Shown here: positions 1 to 8,077 of the stretch, one piece after another
How the letters are laid out: the number at the start of each line of letters is the position of its first letter
How positions within the stretch are numbered: the first letter of the stretch is position 1
IMG/VR virus record: IMGVR_UViG_3300038560_000049
Location: 1-40,110 of that record
Reading direction: 5' to 3' (one strand)
Source: a virus
DNA: 40,110 nt
Program-made: the position numbers and the translations under genes
Notes under the pieces: generated by a model
What the model was told of the DNA's origin: nothing
The model's database searches: none
Seen by the model: the letters and a program-made list of their open reading frames with translations, nothing else

Positions 1-76
1 CGTCTTGGCTGCGATAGGCGCGTCGTGCCGGAACAGCTTGGTCGAACGCCTCGCTTTCACGGATCAGCGCACTCAT
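1..76 (-). CDS. Partial small protein at the window edge, downstream of dnaB
   Basis: A leftward reading frame opens with ATG at 76-74, and its first base is the last base of the dnaB stop codon (TGATG junction). About 25 codons, beginning MSALIRESEAF, are visible before the window ends. The coupling to dnaB suggests the replication operon continues to the left. No function can be assigned from this fragment. Confidence 0.5.
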   Translation of the reverse strand, partial: MSALIRESEAFDQAVPARRAYRSQD

Positions 77-1527
77 CAGACTTCGCCTCTCGTAAACATA
101 TCAATCTCTTCCTCGGTCGCGCCATAATCAGTCGGAATCGCCTCGCGGAACAGCATACGCGGTCCGTCAAACCGGAGATGCGCTGTGCCGGTCGCACCGA
201 ATCGGCTTTTCAGGACCAACCACTCGGCAGCGTTCTTGGCGGCTCGCTTTTGTTCTTCCCACTCTGACTTGGCGGTCGCGCGCTTTTCTGCGGAATGCAG
301 GGTCGCCAACCCAGGAGGGTCGTCCGGCATGTCCATCTCCCGCCTATAGATGGCGTGGATTTCGTCTGCGGCCTGCCCTTTGTCGAATGGAAGATCGTTC
401 CTGGTTGGACGCGTATTTTGTCGGTCGCTTGGCTTGTTGACCTGGCGTAGTACCAAGACTGGGATGCCAAGTTCCTTGGATAGGTTCTTGAGCGCCTGCC
501 CGAGTGTCGGCACCCATTCCGCGATTTGCATGCGGCGATGGCGGTCATCTCGTTCGATGAGGTCGAAGTGGTCAACGACGATGAGCCGGGTTCTCTTCGT
601 CCGATGAACCTGTTTGGCCCGGAACCGCAATGCCGCGATATCGGTCGGCATGTCGTCGACGATGATCGGCAGTTCGCCAATGGCCTTTGAGACAGCCTGG
701 AATTCAACCCAGTCGTTATCGTCGCCAATGTCGCCGGATCGGATTTGTCTGGCCGACCACCGTGACTCTGCCGCAACACTGATCCGTAAAATATCGGTCA
801 CTGGCATCTCAAGGCTGAACAGGTGGACGTGGGCGCCGTCAGTGAGATCGCGCGCGATGTGGCGGCACGCCTGCATGGTCAATGTCGTTTTGCCAACGCC
901 TGGATGAGCCATCAGGAAATACAGGTTCCCAGGCCACAAACCGCCAAGCAGTCGGTCAACTGAAGGAAGCCCTACATCCAGTCGCTCGAACCCAGCCTTC
1001 CGTTGGTGCGCCGCCTCGGCCTCGGCCAATAGCGTCTCAGCGGCCTGGGACAGGGATGGTCTTGCTCCCGCCGGCTCGGCCAGTTCCGACAATCTGGCCA
1101 CGGCCTCCGCAGCGATCTGGGAGCCCGACAGGCTGTCGGACCGGGCACACGCCTTGCTGCCCTCCAGGAACAGATCGGCCATCTCACGCCGCGTCCAGGC
1201 CTCCCGTATGGCGATGCCGTACTCTCCAGCCGAGATGATGCTGACCATTGATCCGAGGAGGTGGGCGAGATAGGCCGTGCCGCCAACCTCTTCGAGCAGC
1301 CGGTCATTTTCGAGTTCGGTTTTGAGGATCAGAGCATCAACGAATCGTCCCTGCCCGATCCGTTCCGCCATCCTGCGGTAAAGCATGGCATGGACAGGAT
1401 CGTGGAAATGCTCCGGGAGAAGAAACGAGCCGACGCGCTCATAAGCTGAGTTGTTCGCCATCACGGCTCCGAGAAGCGATTGCTCCACGGCGGCGATGGC
1501 CAGAGGGGTCGGTGAGATCGCGTTCAC
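76..1527 (-). CDS. dnaB: DnaB-like replicative DNA helicase
   Basis: This 483-aa protein has the length and two-part layout of bacterial and phage DnaB. An N-terminal helical domain (about 8-110) binds primase in the family, and a C-terminal RecA-like motor follows. The Walker A motif is AHPGVGKTT at 207-215, and Walker B is LIVVDHFD around 315-322. The FSLEM segment near 237-241 and the VLRQVNK segment match DnaB motifs. In the family the hexamer unwinds the replication fork 5'-3'. The start is GTG in a GTGA overlap with the upstream methyltransferase stop, which implies translational coupling. No intein or truncation is seen. A separate DnaG primase is not visible in this window. Confidence 0.93.
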   Translation of the reverse strand: MNAISPTPLAIAAVEQSLLGAVMANNSAYERVGSFLLPEHFHDPVHAMLYRRMAERIGQGRFVDALILKTELENDRLLEEVGGTAYLAHLLGSMVSIISAGEYGIAIREAWTRREMADLFLEGSKACARSDSLSGSQIAAEAVARLSELAEPAGARPSLSQAAETLLAEAEAAHQRKAGFERLDVGLPSVDRLLGGLWPGNLYFLMAHPGVGKTTLTMQACRHIARDLTDGAHVHLFSLEMPVTDILRISVAAESRWSARQIRSGDIGDDNDWVEFQAVSKAIGELPIIVDDMPTDIAALRFRAKQVHRTKRTRLIVVDHFDLIERDDRHRRMQIAEWVPTLGQALKNLSKELGIPVLVLRQVNKPSDRQNTRPTRNDLPFDKGQAADEIHAIYRREMDMPDDPPGLATLHSAEKRATAKSEWEEQKRAAKNAAEWLVLKSRFGATGTAHLRFDGPRMLFREAIPTDYGATEEEIDMFTRGEV

Positions 1528-2264
1528 TCGGCGATGTCAGCAAGCAGCCGCAGACGCCTTGTCGAGCCCTCGTAGTAAACCGGGTCAATCTCGGCGCCGA
1601 AATAGTTCCGGCCTGTTGCGATACACGCTTCGGCAACTGCTCCAGAGCCGGCAAAGAAATCTCCTACCAATCCCCCGGGGGGGCACGAGGTCCGTAGCAT
1701 TATCTCGAGCAGCGGAAGCGGTTTCTCGGTCGGATGAATAGCTGAGCCGTGACAGGACCGAACCTGCAGGACGCTTCGCATGAGGCGGGGGCCGCCATCT
1801 TGTGACTCGTAGACGGTTTCGCCGGTGGCGCCGATCCATTGGGCTGGGCGTCCCTTCTTTCGCACTGTCCGCGCTGTCGCGTCAGGCGTCGTCTGCACCT
1901 CGTTGTAAACGGCGGCCCACGGAGTATCACGGCGGTAGAACTGGACGACGTGCTCATGCACGCGCCGAAAGCGGTCGGCAGCCAGGTTGGTGCCGTTGTG
2001 CTTCTCCCAGACGATATCCTGAGCGTACTTCCAGCCAGCCTCTTCGAGATCGGCCCACGTTTCGGCTAGCAATCGCATTGAGCCGAATACCCACATGCTG
2101 CCCGTTGGTTTGATCGCGGTGGCGGCGATGCGCTCCCATCCTGGCACACGCTGGTCCCAGGCGAGCGAGGTCTGACCGTATGGTGGATCGGCCAGGATCA
2201 TGTCGTACGGCGCAGCTGCAGCCATCGTGGATCGACAATCGCCCTGAATGATCCTGACGCTCAT
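1524..2264 (-). CDS. Site-specific DNA methyltransferase, DPPY type (N6-adenine likely)
   Basis: The protein (about 246 aa) places the catalytic motif DPPY near residue 30 before the S-adenosylmethionine motif DFFAGSGA near residue 200. That is the beta-class order seen in CcrM-like N6-adenine and related N4-cytosine enzymes. HPTEKP before the FAGSG motif is also typical. DPPY usually goes with adenine methylation, but N4-cytosine cannot be excluded. ATG at 2264 is preferred because GGAG lies 11 nt upstream; an upstream GTG at 2273 is too close to that site. The gene overlaps dnaB by 4 nt. No cognate restriction enzyme is nearby, so it is probably an orphan modifying phage or host DNA. Confidence 0.85.
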   Translation of the reverse strand: MSVRIIQGDCRSTMAAAAPYDMILADPPYGQTSLAWDQRVPGWERIAATAIKPTGSMWVFGSMRLLAETWADLEEAGWKYAQDIVWEKHNGTNLAADRFRRVHEHVVQFYRRDTPWAAVYNEVQTTPDATARTVRKKGRPAQWIGATGETVYESQDGGPRLMRSVLQVRSCHGSAIHPTEKPLPLLEIMLRTSCPPGGLVGDFFAGSGAVAEACIATGRNYFGAEIDPVYYEGSTRRLRLLADIAE

Positions 2265-2330
2265 AGGACGCACTTCTCCCCCGGATGCACGACAAGCGCG
2301 CAGCCTGATTACTCGCGAGTGATTCGGGAA

Positions 2331-2570
2331 TTACGGGATCAGCAGTTCGCCTTCGGGCGCGTGGCCGAGAAGGCCGTTCGGAGCAGGCGGCTCAATCCAG
2401 CCGATCTGGGACACGCGCTCTGGCTGGGACGCCGGTGGCCGCTGAACGATATCGTATCCAAAGTCGTCCATCTTCTCGACGAAGATGTACCAGCCCATTT
2501 CCCTCCGGCCAGCAGCGTCCAGAGCGGTCGTGATGTCGCGCTTCAGTTGGACGATGTCTGAGGTTTTCAT
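2331..2570 (-). CDS. Small hypothetical protein in the replication operon
   Basis: 79 aa, starting MKTSDIVQLKRDITTALDAA, with a strong AGGAGG ribosome-binding site 9 nt upstream. The N-terminal half looks helical and the C-terminal half is proline-rich. No family is recognised. In the gap back to rusA two tiny frames (2605-2673, 22 codons; 2567-2608, 13 codons) are chained by ATGA overlaps into this gene. They have no clear ribosome-binding sites and are not called separately. Confidence 0.65.
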   Translation of the reverse strand: MKTSDIVQLKRDITTALDAAGRREMGWYIFVEKMDDFGYDIVQRPPASQPERVSQIGWIEPPAPNGLLGHAPEGELLIP

Positions 2571-2684
2571 TTGTCTGCCCCTCCTTGTTTAACCCAGAGT
2601 GCCGTCATATCGGCGCTGCCGAGGAATCGATGTCAAGCGTGTGACGGTGTGGAAATCGGGGATAGTTCGTCATCGCAACGCTGG

Positions 2685-3125
2685 TCACGGCGCCAACTCA
2701 GGCTGCGCCTGGACCTCGATGCGCAGTCTTGGTCGGTCGGAGTACCGCTTATGGATGATCGCCGTTATGACCTGGCTATCATCCCGGAAGACAATGCCGT
2801 TCAGCGCGTCCGCACACTTGAGGATGTTATCCGCATCGGGCTTTGTGGTCGGCAGCAATCGGCCGCTCTCTGCGTCGATGTGCTTACGCTTGGAAAAGCT
2901 GGCCGGAATCTGCCGGAATGCCGTCATGGTCAGAACCACCGGGCCTTGGAATGGCGTTCGATTTCCCATCGCGTGGCGCGCCATATCGCGGATCACGGTC
3001 TCCTCCGATCGGGTTTTGGCATCCGTGTACATATGCGCTCGTCCTGCGATCACGGCAGCGCGCGGGCGACCTTTTCCTCGCGGATTTCCAGGCACCTCGA
3101 ACGAGACATGGTAGGAAGAGGTCAC
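2685..3125 (-). CDS. rusA: RusA-family Holliday junction resolvase
   Basis: The 146-aa protein contains the RusA signature: an N-terminal beta strand leading to GNPRGKGRPR, then KPDADNILKCADALNG near residue 100 and FRDDSQV shortly after. The acidic residues of the KPDxDN and DD segments form the metal site in the family. RusA cuts four-way junctions and resolves recombination or replication intermediates. The chosen start is GTG at 3125, in a GTGA overlap with the upstream gene; a longer frame to 3170 would overlap that gene by 49 nt and adds unconserved residues. Confidence 0.9.
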   Translation of the reverse strand: MTSSYHVSFEVPGNPRGKGRPRAAVIAGRAHMYTDAKTRSEETVIRDMARHAMGNRTPFQGPVVLTMTAFRQIPASFSKRKHIDAESGRLLPTTKPDADNILKCADALNGIVFRDDSQVITAIIHKRYSDRPRLRIEVQAQPELAP

Positions 3126-3691
3126 TGCCGCGTCATTCCTTCGGCCAGCGTCGCCTGTCCGCGGTGCCATTCCCGCATCCAGGCTTGATGAAGTTCGGAC
3201 TCCTCCGCGTCTGGAAGGTACGGACAGAAGGAAGCGTCCACACCCTGCTTGCCAGCGTCGAAGCCTCTACGGCCAGCGTGATCGACAGCGGCCTCCCGTA
3301 TCTCAGTGCTTTCCAACTGGCCGTCAGGATCGTCTACGCCGCCGAACAGGTCGATCTGAGTGACCGGCATACGGAACAGGTTCGCGTACCGCAGGTAGGA
3401 CTTCTCCTCGGCCAGCACGTCATCTGGAGAACGATCCCGGTCTTCGATCGCGCGCTTCAGCGCCTCGTTGTTGATCCCAGCCTGTTTGGCCTCCTTCCAA
3501 ATCCCACGGACCTCGGCGACCTTGGTCTTGCGTTCCTCGGTGATGTCCTTGATCTCGGTCCGACCGTCTGAAATTCGCTTGGCGAACGTCAGAACCGTCG
3601 CATCGGTCAGGCCCGGCTCGTGGGCATTGTTGTGGCCCGGACCAGTATCTTCGGTCGGCGTGGCAGCCTGTTTTCTCTTTCCGCGTGGCAT
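3122..3691 (-). CDS. GapR-like (DUF2312-like) plus Rmf-like two-domain protein
   Basis: 189 aa. Residues about 30-95 form a charged helical segment (RISDGRTEIKDITEERK, then EVRGIWKEAKQAGIN) resembling alphaproteobacterial GapR/DUF2312, which binds overtwisted DNA. Residues about 140-185 (GRRGFDAGKQG, CPY, WMREWHRG) resemble ribosome modulation factor Rmf, with the conserved CPY and W..GW-like spacing. Joining a chromosome-architecture domain to a ribosome-hibernation-like domain is unusual, and both assignments rest on pattern recognition only. The gene heads the leftward operon with GGAG upstream of the ATG. The two domains could act on DNA and ribosomes, or the Rmf-like part may simply be a nucleic-acid binding module. 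Confidence 0.6.
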   Translation of the reverse strand: MPRGKRKQAATPTEDTGPGHNNAHEPGLTDATVLTFAKRISDGRTEIKDITEERKTKVAEVRGIWKEAKQAGINNEALKRAIEDRDRSPDDVLAEEKSYLRYANLFRMPVTQIDLFGGVDDPDGQLESTEIREAAVDHAGRRGFDAGKQGVDASFCPYLPDAEESELHQAWMREWHRGQATLAEGMTRQ

Positions 3692-3801
3692 TTCCGACTC
3701 CGTGTTTGGGGATGAGGGAATCGGCTAGGCTCGAAAAAGGATTCGGGTCAATACACAATCGGCTGTTGACAATCGTCGCGACTCGAACGATATGATTGGC
3801 C
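3692..3801 (+). promoter_or_regulatory. Divergent control region with a sigma70-like promoter
   Basis: This 110-bp gap separates the leftward replication operon from the rightward HTH gene. On the plus strand TTGACA (3766-3771) is followed after 19 bp by TATGAT (3791-3796), only 5 nt before the HTH gene's ATG. On the minus strand TTGACC (around 3745-3750) is a possible -35 box without a convincing -10. The arrangement resembles a phage genetic switch with a repressor gene on one side and replication genes on the other. Confidence 0.5.
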
Positions 3802-4008
3802 ATGGACCTCTCGATTCCCACGCCAGACGACATTGAAAAAGCCGCAGGCCGTTTGGGTATCTCGGTCGCCTCGCTGTGTCGAAAAGCCGACGTGGCGGCA
3901 GAGCTTTTCTATCGTTGGCGAAAAGGGGGCGCGATTACGACCGCCACACTTTCGCGGCTGCTTGGTGCGATCAGGCAAGCCGAAATGTCCGGCGAGGGGG
4001 ACGAGTAG
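3802..4008 (+). CDS. Small helix-turn-helix regulator, probable leaderless mRNA
   Basis: 68 aa. The segment IEKAAGRLGISVASLCRKADV followed by LFYRWRKGG fits a Cro/CI-like helix-turn-helix with a recognition helix around residues 28-42. The ATG at 3802 lies 5 nt after a TATGAT -10 box and has no Shine-Dalgarno sequence, so the message would be leaderless, as the lambda cI message is when made from PRM. Position opposite the replication operon suggests a role in controlling early transcription. It could instead be an activator. The following gene starts immediately after its stop codon (TAGATG). Confidence 0.65.
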   Translation: MDLSIPTPDDIEKAAGRLGISVASLCRKADVAAELFYRWRKGGAITTATLSRLLGAIRQAEMSGEGDE

Positions 4009-4212
4009 ATGCCAACCGAAATCCGATATCCGTTGTCGTTCTGGATCAGCATCGCGACCGCGCTGATTACAGCAATCGCCGCCGTGGCGCTGCACGGACT
4101 GCTGTTCATATTCATCGTGGCGGATGTAGGCGCCATTCTCGTGTTGCCTGCGGTGTCAAGATACGAGCTGAGGCGCCGCCAGGAAGAAGCTGCAACCCTG
4201 AAAGGATCGTGA
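4009..4212 (+). CDS. Small two-helix membrane protein
   Basis: 67 aa with two hydrophobic segments, about residues 8-28 (SFWISIATALITAIAAVAL) and 30-48 (LLFIFIVADVGAILVLPA). A positively charged tail (YELRRRQEEAATLKG) follows and is probably cytoplasmic. It sits between the HTH gene and the coiled-coil/AAA+ pair on the same transcript, so it could anchor or service that module. No family is recognised. Confidence 0.6.
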   Translation: MPTEIRYPLSFWISIATALITAIAAVALHGLLFIFIVADVGAILVLPAVSRYELRRRQEEAATLKGS

Positions 4213-4213
4213 T

Positions 4214-5797
4214 ATGGCTTTAACAGCTGCACAACTAAAGCCGGTGGAACGCGAGCAGACCCGGCAGCGACCTCAGGCGGCGACGGTCCAAGCGGTTGAG
4301 ACAGAAATATCCGCCAATCCGATCGCGAAGGTCGTTCTTGATCCAGCGGTGCGCGACGACCAGAAGGTGTCGGCGCTCGCAAAGGTGATAACCGCCGAAA
4401 CGCTCAAGGATGTCCAGGCGTTTTCCGCCTATCTGGCGCAGCGGCGTACACTCGCCCAACGTCGGCTCCTGGAACTCACCTCCACGACTGCATTTCCCCG
4501 GCTTCAGAGTGTCATCGGCAGCCTACAGGGCGGCGTGGTCGACTTTGACAAGATGATGCAGCCGATGACGGATGACCTGCAGGCTGCCTTTGATCTGCGC
4601 ACCAACGGACAGATGAACAATGCGATGCGGGAGATCAGCGAGGATCGCGAGAAGGAGGCGGCCTGGTCAACCGAACGCAAGCGCATTGATGCAGAAATCC
4701 AAGGAATCACCAGGGAAAGTGCGCAAATCGAGGTTGATCTCGCGCGGTTGTCTCTCGACAAGAATTGGTTCGGCGCCGTCAAAAAATCGGCGTTGCAAGA
4801 GATCGCCGAAAAACGCATCCGCACCGACCGACTCAAGCAGGACGCTGCGCGACTTGAGCAGGAGAGCATGCGGCTGAGAGATGAGCAGGCAGCGTATCAG
4901 GCCAGGACCGGCGAGTACAAGGCGCAGAAGGAACGTCTGAGACGGATGCTTGATTTGGGGCCTGACTACGTGAAGAAAGTCGAGGCGGTCGTTAGTAAGG
5001 CTATTGACTTCATTGATAGTTCCTCGACAGAGGTCAAAGCGATCCGGGACGAGTTCGATGGTCTCGAAGATCAGGCTACCAACGTCCTGAAAGCTAACGC
5101 CCAGATGGTCCGCGTCACTGCGGTTCTGGATAAGGGAATCGATGGGGCGACGGCCCTTAACAAAGAGCGAGCGCGCGAATTGGCGGTTGCCCCAGAGGGG
5201 GAAGATACGTTGGCGCAGGTGACGCGCACCCAGGAAAAGAACGACGTTGAGCGGTTTGTCAGCGCGCTTTCGGAAACCGCGACGTCGACCAAGAAAAATG
5301 TCTCGGCACTTCAGGAGGACGCGGTCGGCGCCAACAGCTTCGCCCAGGTTGTGTCGCGCCAGCAAACCAACCTACGGGAACTGCATGGCGACGGGATCGC
5401 CAGCATCACCACCAATCTCAACATGGCTCTTCAGGCATTTAATACCGCTGCTCTGACCGAAGCGGGTAATAATGCTTGGCAGGCGATCGGGGATATGAAT
5501 GCGGTCACCAACAAAATTCGCGATAACGAAGTCGTCGCCAGCGCGATGCAGGTCGACGACACCAACCGCCGGATCGTCGAGAAATTCGACTCGCTGGCCG
5601 GTGTCAGCAAGGCGCTTCAGGAGGCCAACAAAATTCGCTCAGACGGGATTTCGAACATCGCCAGCAGCCTTGCGGAACTTGCCGAAAAGACCGCTGAGGT
5701 GCAGCGCGATCTCCAGGTCAACATCGGGCTTGATGTTGTTGGCGCCGTTCCCGCTCCAAGACAGGAGAAAACCCCAGACCTGATGTTGAAAATATGA
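4214..5797 (+). CDS. Long coiled-coil protein, partner of the ClpB-like ATPase
   Basis: 527 aa, almost entirely helical and highly charged. The densest coiled coil runs about residues 138-245 (KEAAWSTERKRIDAEIQG through QESMRLRDEQAAYQ). A second helical region rich in A, N, Q and S covers about 290-510. There is no signal peptide, membrane segment or catalytic motif. It overlaps the ClpB-like gene by 4 nt (ATGA), which implies coupled, stoichiometric production. Known ClpB/ClpV-type unfoldases use adaptor or substrate proteins, so this may be an adaptor, a substrate or a scaffold. A distant resemblance to TelA-type coiled-coil proteins is possible but unproven. Confidence 0.75.
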   Translation: MALTAAQLKPVEREQTRQRPQAATVQAVETEISANPIAKVVLDPAVRDDQKVSALAKVITAETLKDVQAFSAYLAQRRTLAQRRLLELTSTTAFPRLQSVIGSLQGGVVDFDKMMQPMTDDLQAAFDLRTNGQMNNAMREISEDREKEAAWSTERKRIDAEIQGITRESAQIEVDLARLSLDKNWFGAVKKSALQEIAEKRIRTDRLKQDAARLEQESMRLRDEQAAYQARTGEYKAQKERLRRMLDLGPDYVKKVEAVVSKAIDFIDSSSTEVKAIRDEFDGLEDQATNVLKANAQMVRVTAVLDKGIDGATALNKERARELAVAPEGEDTLAQVTRTQEKNDVERFVSALSETATSTKKNVSALQEDAVGANSFAQVVSRQQTNLRELHGDGIASITTNLNMALQAFNTAALTEAGNNAWQAIGDMNAVTNKIRDNEVVASAMQVDDTNRRIVEKFDSLAGVSKALQEANKIRSDGISNIASSLAELAEKTAEVQRDLQVNIGLDVVGAVPAPRQEKTPDLMLKI

Positions 5798-7926
5798 GCG
5801 ATTACCTTATTGCGGGTCCTGACGTTCTCGGGCGGCATCCTGACTTCAAACTCATTGGGCGACAGGAATACTTCACCGATCTGTGCTGTATCCTGACGCA
5901 GAGTACGGCCAATAGCGTTATTGCCTCGGCTCCTGGCGGGGTCGGCGTTTCGGCGTTGGCGCGCAACCTCCAGGCGTGCAAAACTGATCCGACCGCTCCC
6001 TTTGACATCGTGAGCAAGCGTTTTTTCTGGCTGGACACAGATCGCTTGTTCGGGGTGGGAGAAGCGGCGGCCATCGACAAAGAACTGAAGTCTGTGCTGT
6101 CCGTCCTGGCGCGCACCGCAGAGAGCGTGCTGATCGTCGAAGACACGATCGATCTGATCGAGGCGTTGCGTAACTTCAATATGTTACACGTCATCAATGC
6201 GCTGAACGCAATGGTCAAGTCCGGTCGCACGCAGGCATTTCTGGAGGTGCGCGAGAAGGACCTGGGCGAAGTCTATAAGGCGCATTCCGACTTTCGCGAG
6301 CATTATACATTATTTGATGTAAAGGAGCCGACAGACGGCGAACTGAGCCTGATTGTCCATGCTTTAGCCGGAGGCCTTTCCCGAGCCTATGGGATAGCGA
6401 TTGACGCCAAGGCGGTGGACGCCGCCATCAATCTGTCTGATCGGTATCGATCTCTCGACACGGGACTGAACTGTGCGCAACCGGAGCGGAGTCGGCTGCT
6501 GCTGGATCGGGCCATGAGCAAGTATGCGTTAACAGCGCACAGTACTGTTCCTGGGCTCGCGGAAATGGAAGCGTCGCTTCGTCTTGCTTCAGAGACAGAG
6601 CAGATGGCTCTGCGCCGTCGCATTGCTGAGGCTAAAGCGTCATTTGCCGAACGGCAGGGCAAAATCCGAGAGTTTTTCGGTGCGCAGCGAAGCGGCGAAC
6701 GGGCAATCGTTGTTCTGGAAACAGAAATCGCTGACCTTGTGAGTCAGGAGAAAGAAACATCTGCCGCGCGGCCCAGCCGATATGATATCGAGGACCTAAT
6801 TCAGGGAGATGTCACGACCCCAGAGATTGAGCGTAAGCGCGGTCAGGTCGCCGAGTTGGAGCGGGCTGTCGCTCAGAACCGACAGAAATATGAGGCAGTC
6901 ACTGCGGAGATGAACGCGGGTCTGTGTCTGACCGAAAATCCCGTGATCAGCGAGTTTTCGCGAATATCAGGCATCGAGGAAGACAAACTCCGCCAAAACG
7001 ACACGGTTCGCCTTATGAACCTGGGCAACGTCCTGAAAAGTCGAGTGTTCGGGCAAGATGACGCGCTGGAGTACATCTATCGCCGCGTAAAAATCTGGAA
7101 GCGGGGTCGCCGGACCGGCAAGCCGCTGCCATTTATGCTGTGTGGGCCGTCTGGCGTTGGCAAGACCGAAATCTGCCGAGCATTGGCTGAGGGAATGTTT
7201 GACACGGATCGCGCCCTCAATAAGTTCGACATGGGCGACTTCGGGGAGAAAAACGATCTGACCAAGCTGATCGGGGCGCCCCCAGGTTATGACGGATTTG
7301 ATGTTGGCGGCCAAATGACCAACTCGATCCGCAACAATCCCTATCAGGTCATGCTGCAGGATGAAATCGAGAAGGCGCACGCGGACATTTTCAACACCTA
7401 TCTCGGGGTTCTCGATAACGGTTATTGCAAAGACAACATCGGTCGCCTGTGCGAGTTCGGGGACGCCCTCATGCCCTTTACCACGAATATTGGCCAGGAA
7501 CCGATGCTTCGGGTGGGAGAGATTACTGAGGACGAGGCCTACGAACTAACCATGCGGGAGTTGGAAAAGTTCTTCAAGTCGGAATTTCTAAACCGGTTCG
7601 AAGGCAGGGAAAACATTATTGTGCTCAAGGCGCTCGGTCTGGAATCCATCCAACGAATCGCCGAACGCGAACTGGAACGGATCAACGCGTTCTTTGCGCC
7701 CCGTGTTCAGGCTAAATTCCCGGCAGATGATATGAAACGGTTCTGCGCCAGCGTCTATACGCCGAAGATTGGCGCGCGAGGCGTGCCAGGTCGTATCAAG
7801 GCAATCGAGGGCTTCATCGTAGACCAGCAGCTTGCCGATGAAGCCTTCGCTGGCACGATCACGATTACCTACGACGGGGTGGCACTCCGGCCGGACTGGA
7901 AAATATCTCAGGAAATGGCAGCCTAG
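5794..7926 (+). CDS. ClpB-like double-AAA+ ATPase with a degenerate first domain
   Basis: 710 aa. The first AAA region (about 20-240) keeps the ClpB-like IGRQEYFTDL lead-in, but its P-loop at 46-53 reads APGGVGVS, with valine in place of the Walker lysine, and Walker B is LIVED. ATP hydrolysis there looks lost. A helical middle section (about 255-375) resembles a ClpB M-domain-like coiled coil. The second AAA domain is intact: Walker A GPSGVGKT 451-458, pore loop GYDG 498-501, Walker B MLQDEIEKAH 520-529, sensor-1 N565, arginine finger NRF near 600-602, and sensor-2 GAR near 660-662. Such motors thread proteins or disassemble complexes. The partner coiled-coil gene overlaps its start by 4 nt. 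The substrate and role in infection are unknown. Confidence 0.88.
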   Translation: MSDYLIAGPDVLGRHPDFKLIGRQEYFTDLCCILTQSTANSVIASAPGGVGVSALARNLQACKTDPTAPFDIVSKRFFWLDTDRLFGVGEAAAIDKELKSVLSVLARTAESVLIVEDTIDLIEALRNFNMLHVINALNAMVKSGRTQAFLEVREKDLGEVYKAHSDFREHYTLFDVKEPTDGELSLIVHALAGGLSRAYGIAIDAKAVDAAINLSDRYRSLDTGLNCAQPERSRLLLDRAMSKYALTAHSTVPGLAEMEASLRLASETEQMALRRRIAEAKASFAERQGKIREFFGAQRSGERAIVVLETEIADLVSQEKETSAARPSRYDIEDLIQGDVTTPEIERKRGQVAELERAVAQNRQKYEAVTAEMNAGLCLTENPVISEFSRISGIEEDKLRQNDTVRLMNLGNVLKSRVFGQDDALEYIYRRVKIWKRGRRTGKPLPFMLCGPSGVGKTEICRALAEGMFDTDRALNKFDMGDFGEKNDLTKLIGAPPGYDGFDVGGQMTNSIRNNPYQVMLQDEIEKAHADIFNTYLGVLDNGYCKDNIGRLCEFGDALMPFTTNIGQEPMLRVGEITEDEAYELTMRELEKFFKSEFLNRFEGRENIIVLKALGLESIQRIAERELERINAFFAPRVQAKFPADDMKRFCASVYTPKIGARGVPGRIKAIEGFIVDQQLADEAFAGTITITYDGVALRPDWKISQEMAA

Positions 7927-7937
7927 GGAGGCGACAG

Positions 7938-8024
7938 ATGGTAGCGTTTCTGTGTCTCGTTATTGGATTTATCCTGGGGTGGGCAGCTCGTGATATTGTC
8001 GAAATAATGCGCCGAAGTCAGTAG
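7938..8024 (+). CDS. 28-aa micro-membrane protein
   Basis: ATG at 7938 is preceded at good spacing by a strong GGAGG site. The product is one hydrophobic helix (VAFLCLVIGFILGWAA) followed by a basic tail. It sits 11 nt after the ClpB-like gene and is probably co-transcribed with it. It could be a membrane anchor or regulator for that module; this is inference from position only. Confidence 0.55.
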   Translation: MVAFLCLVIGFILGWAARDIVEIMRRSQ

Positions 8025-8077
8025 GTGAGTCGACCGATCTGAGGGCGACGATTCAAACCACGCGAGGAAAGAACGTT

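Noticed and set aside
5794-6540. First AAA domain as an active ATPase
   Set aside because: The P-loop lacks lysine and the Walker B pattern is altered, so catalysis is unlikely although nucleotide-independent folding is possible.
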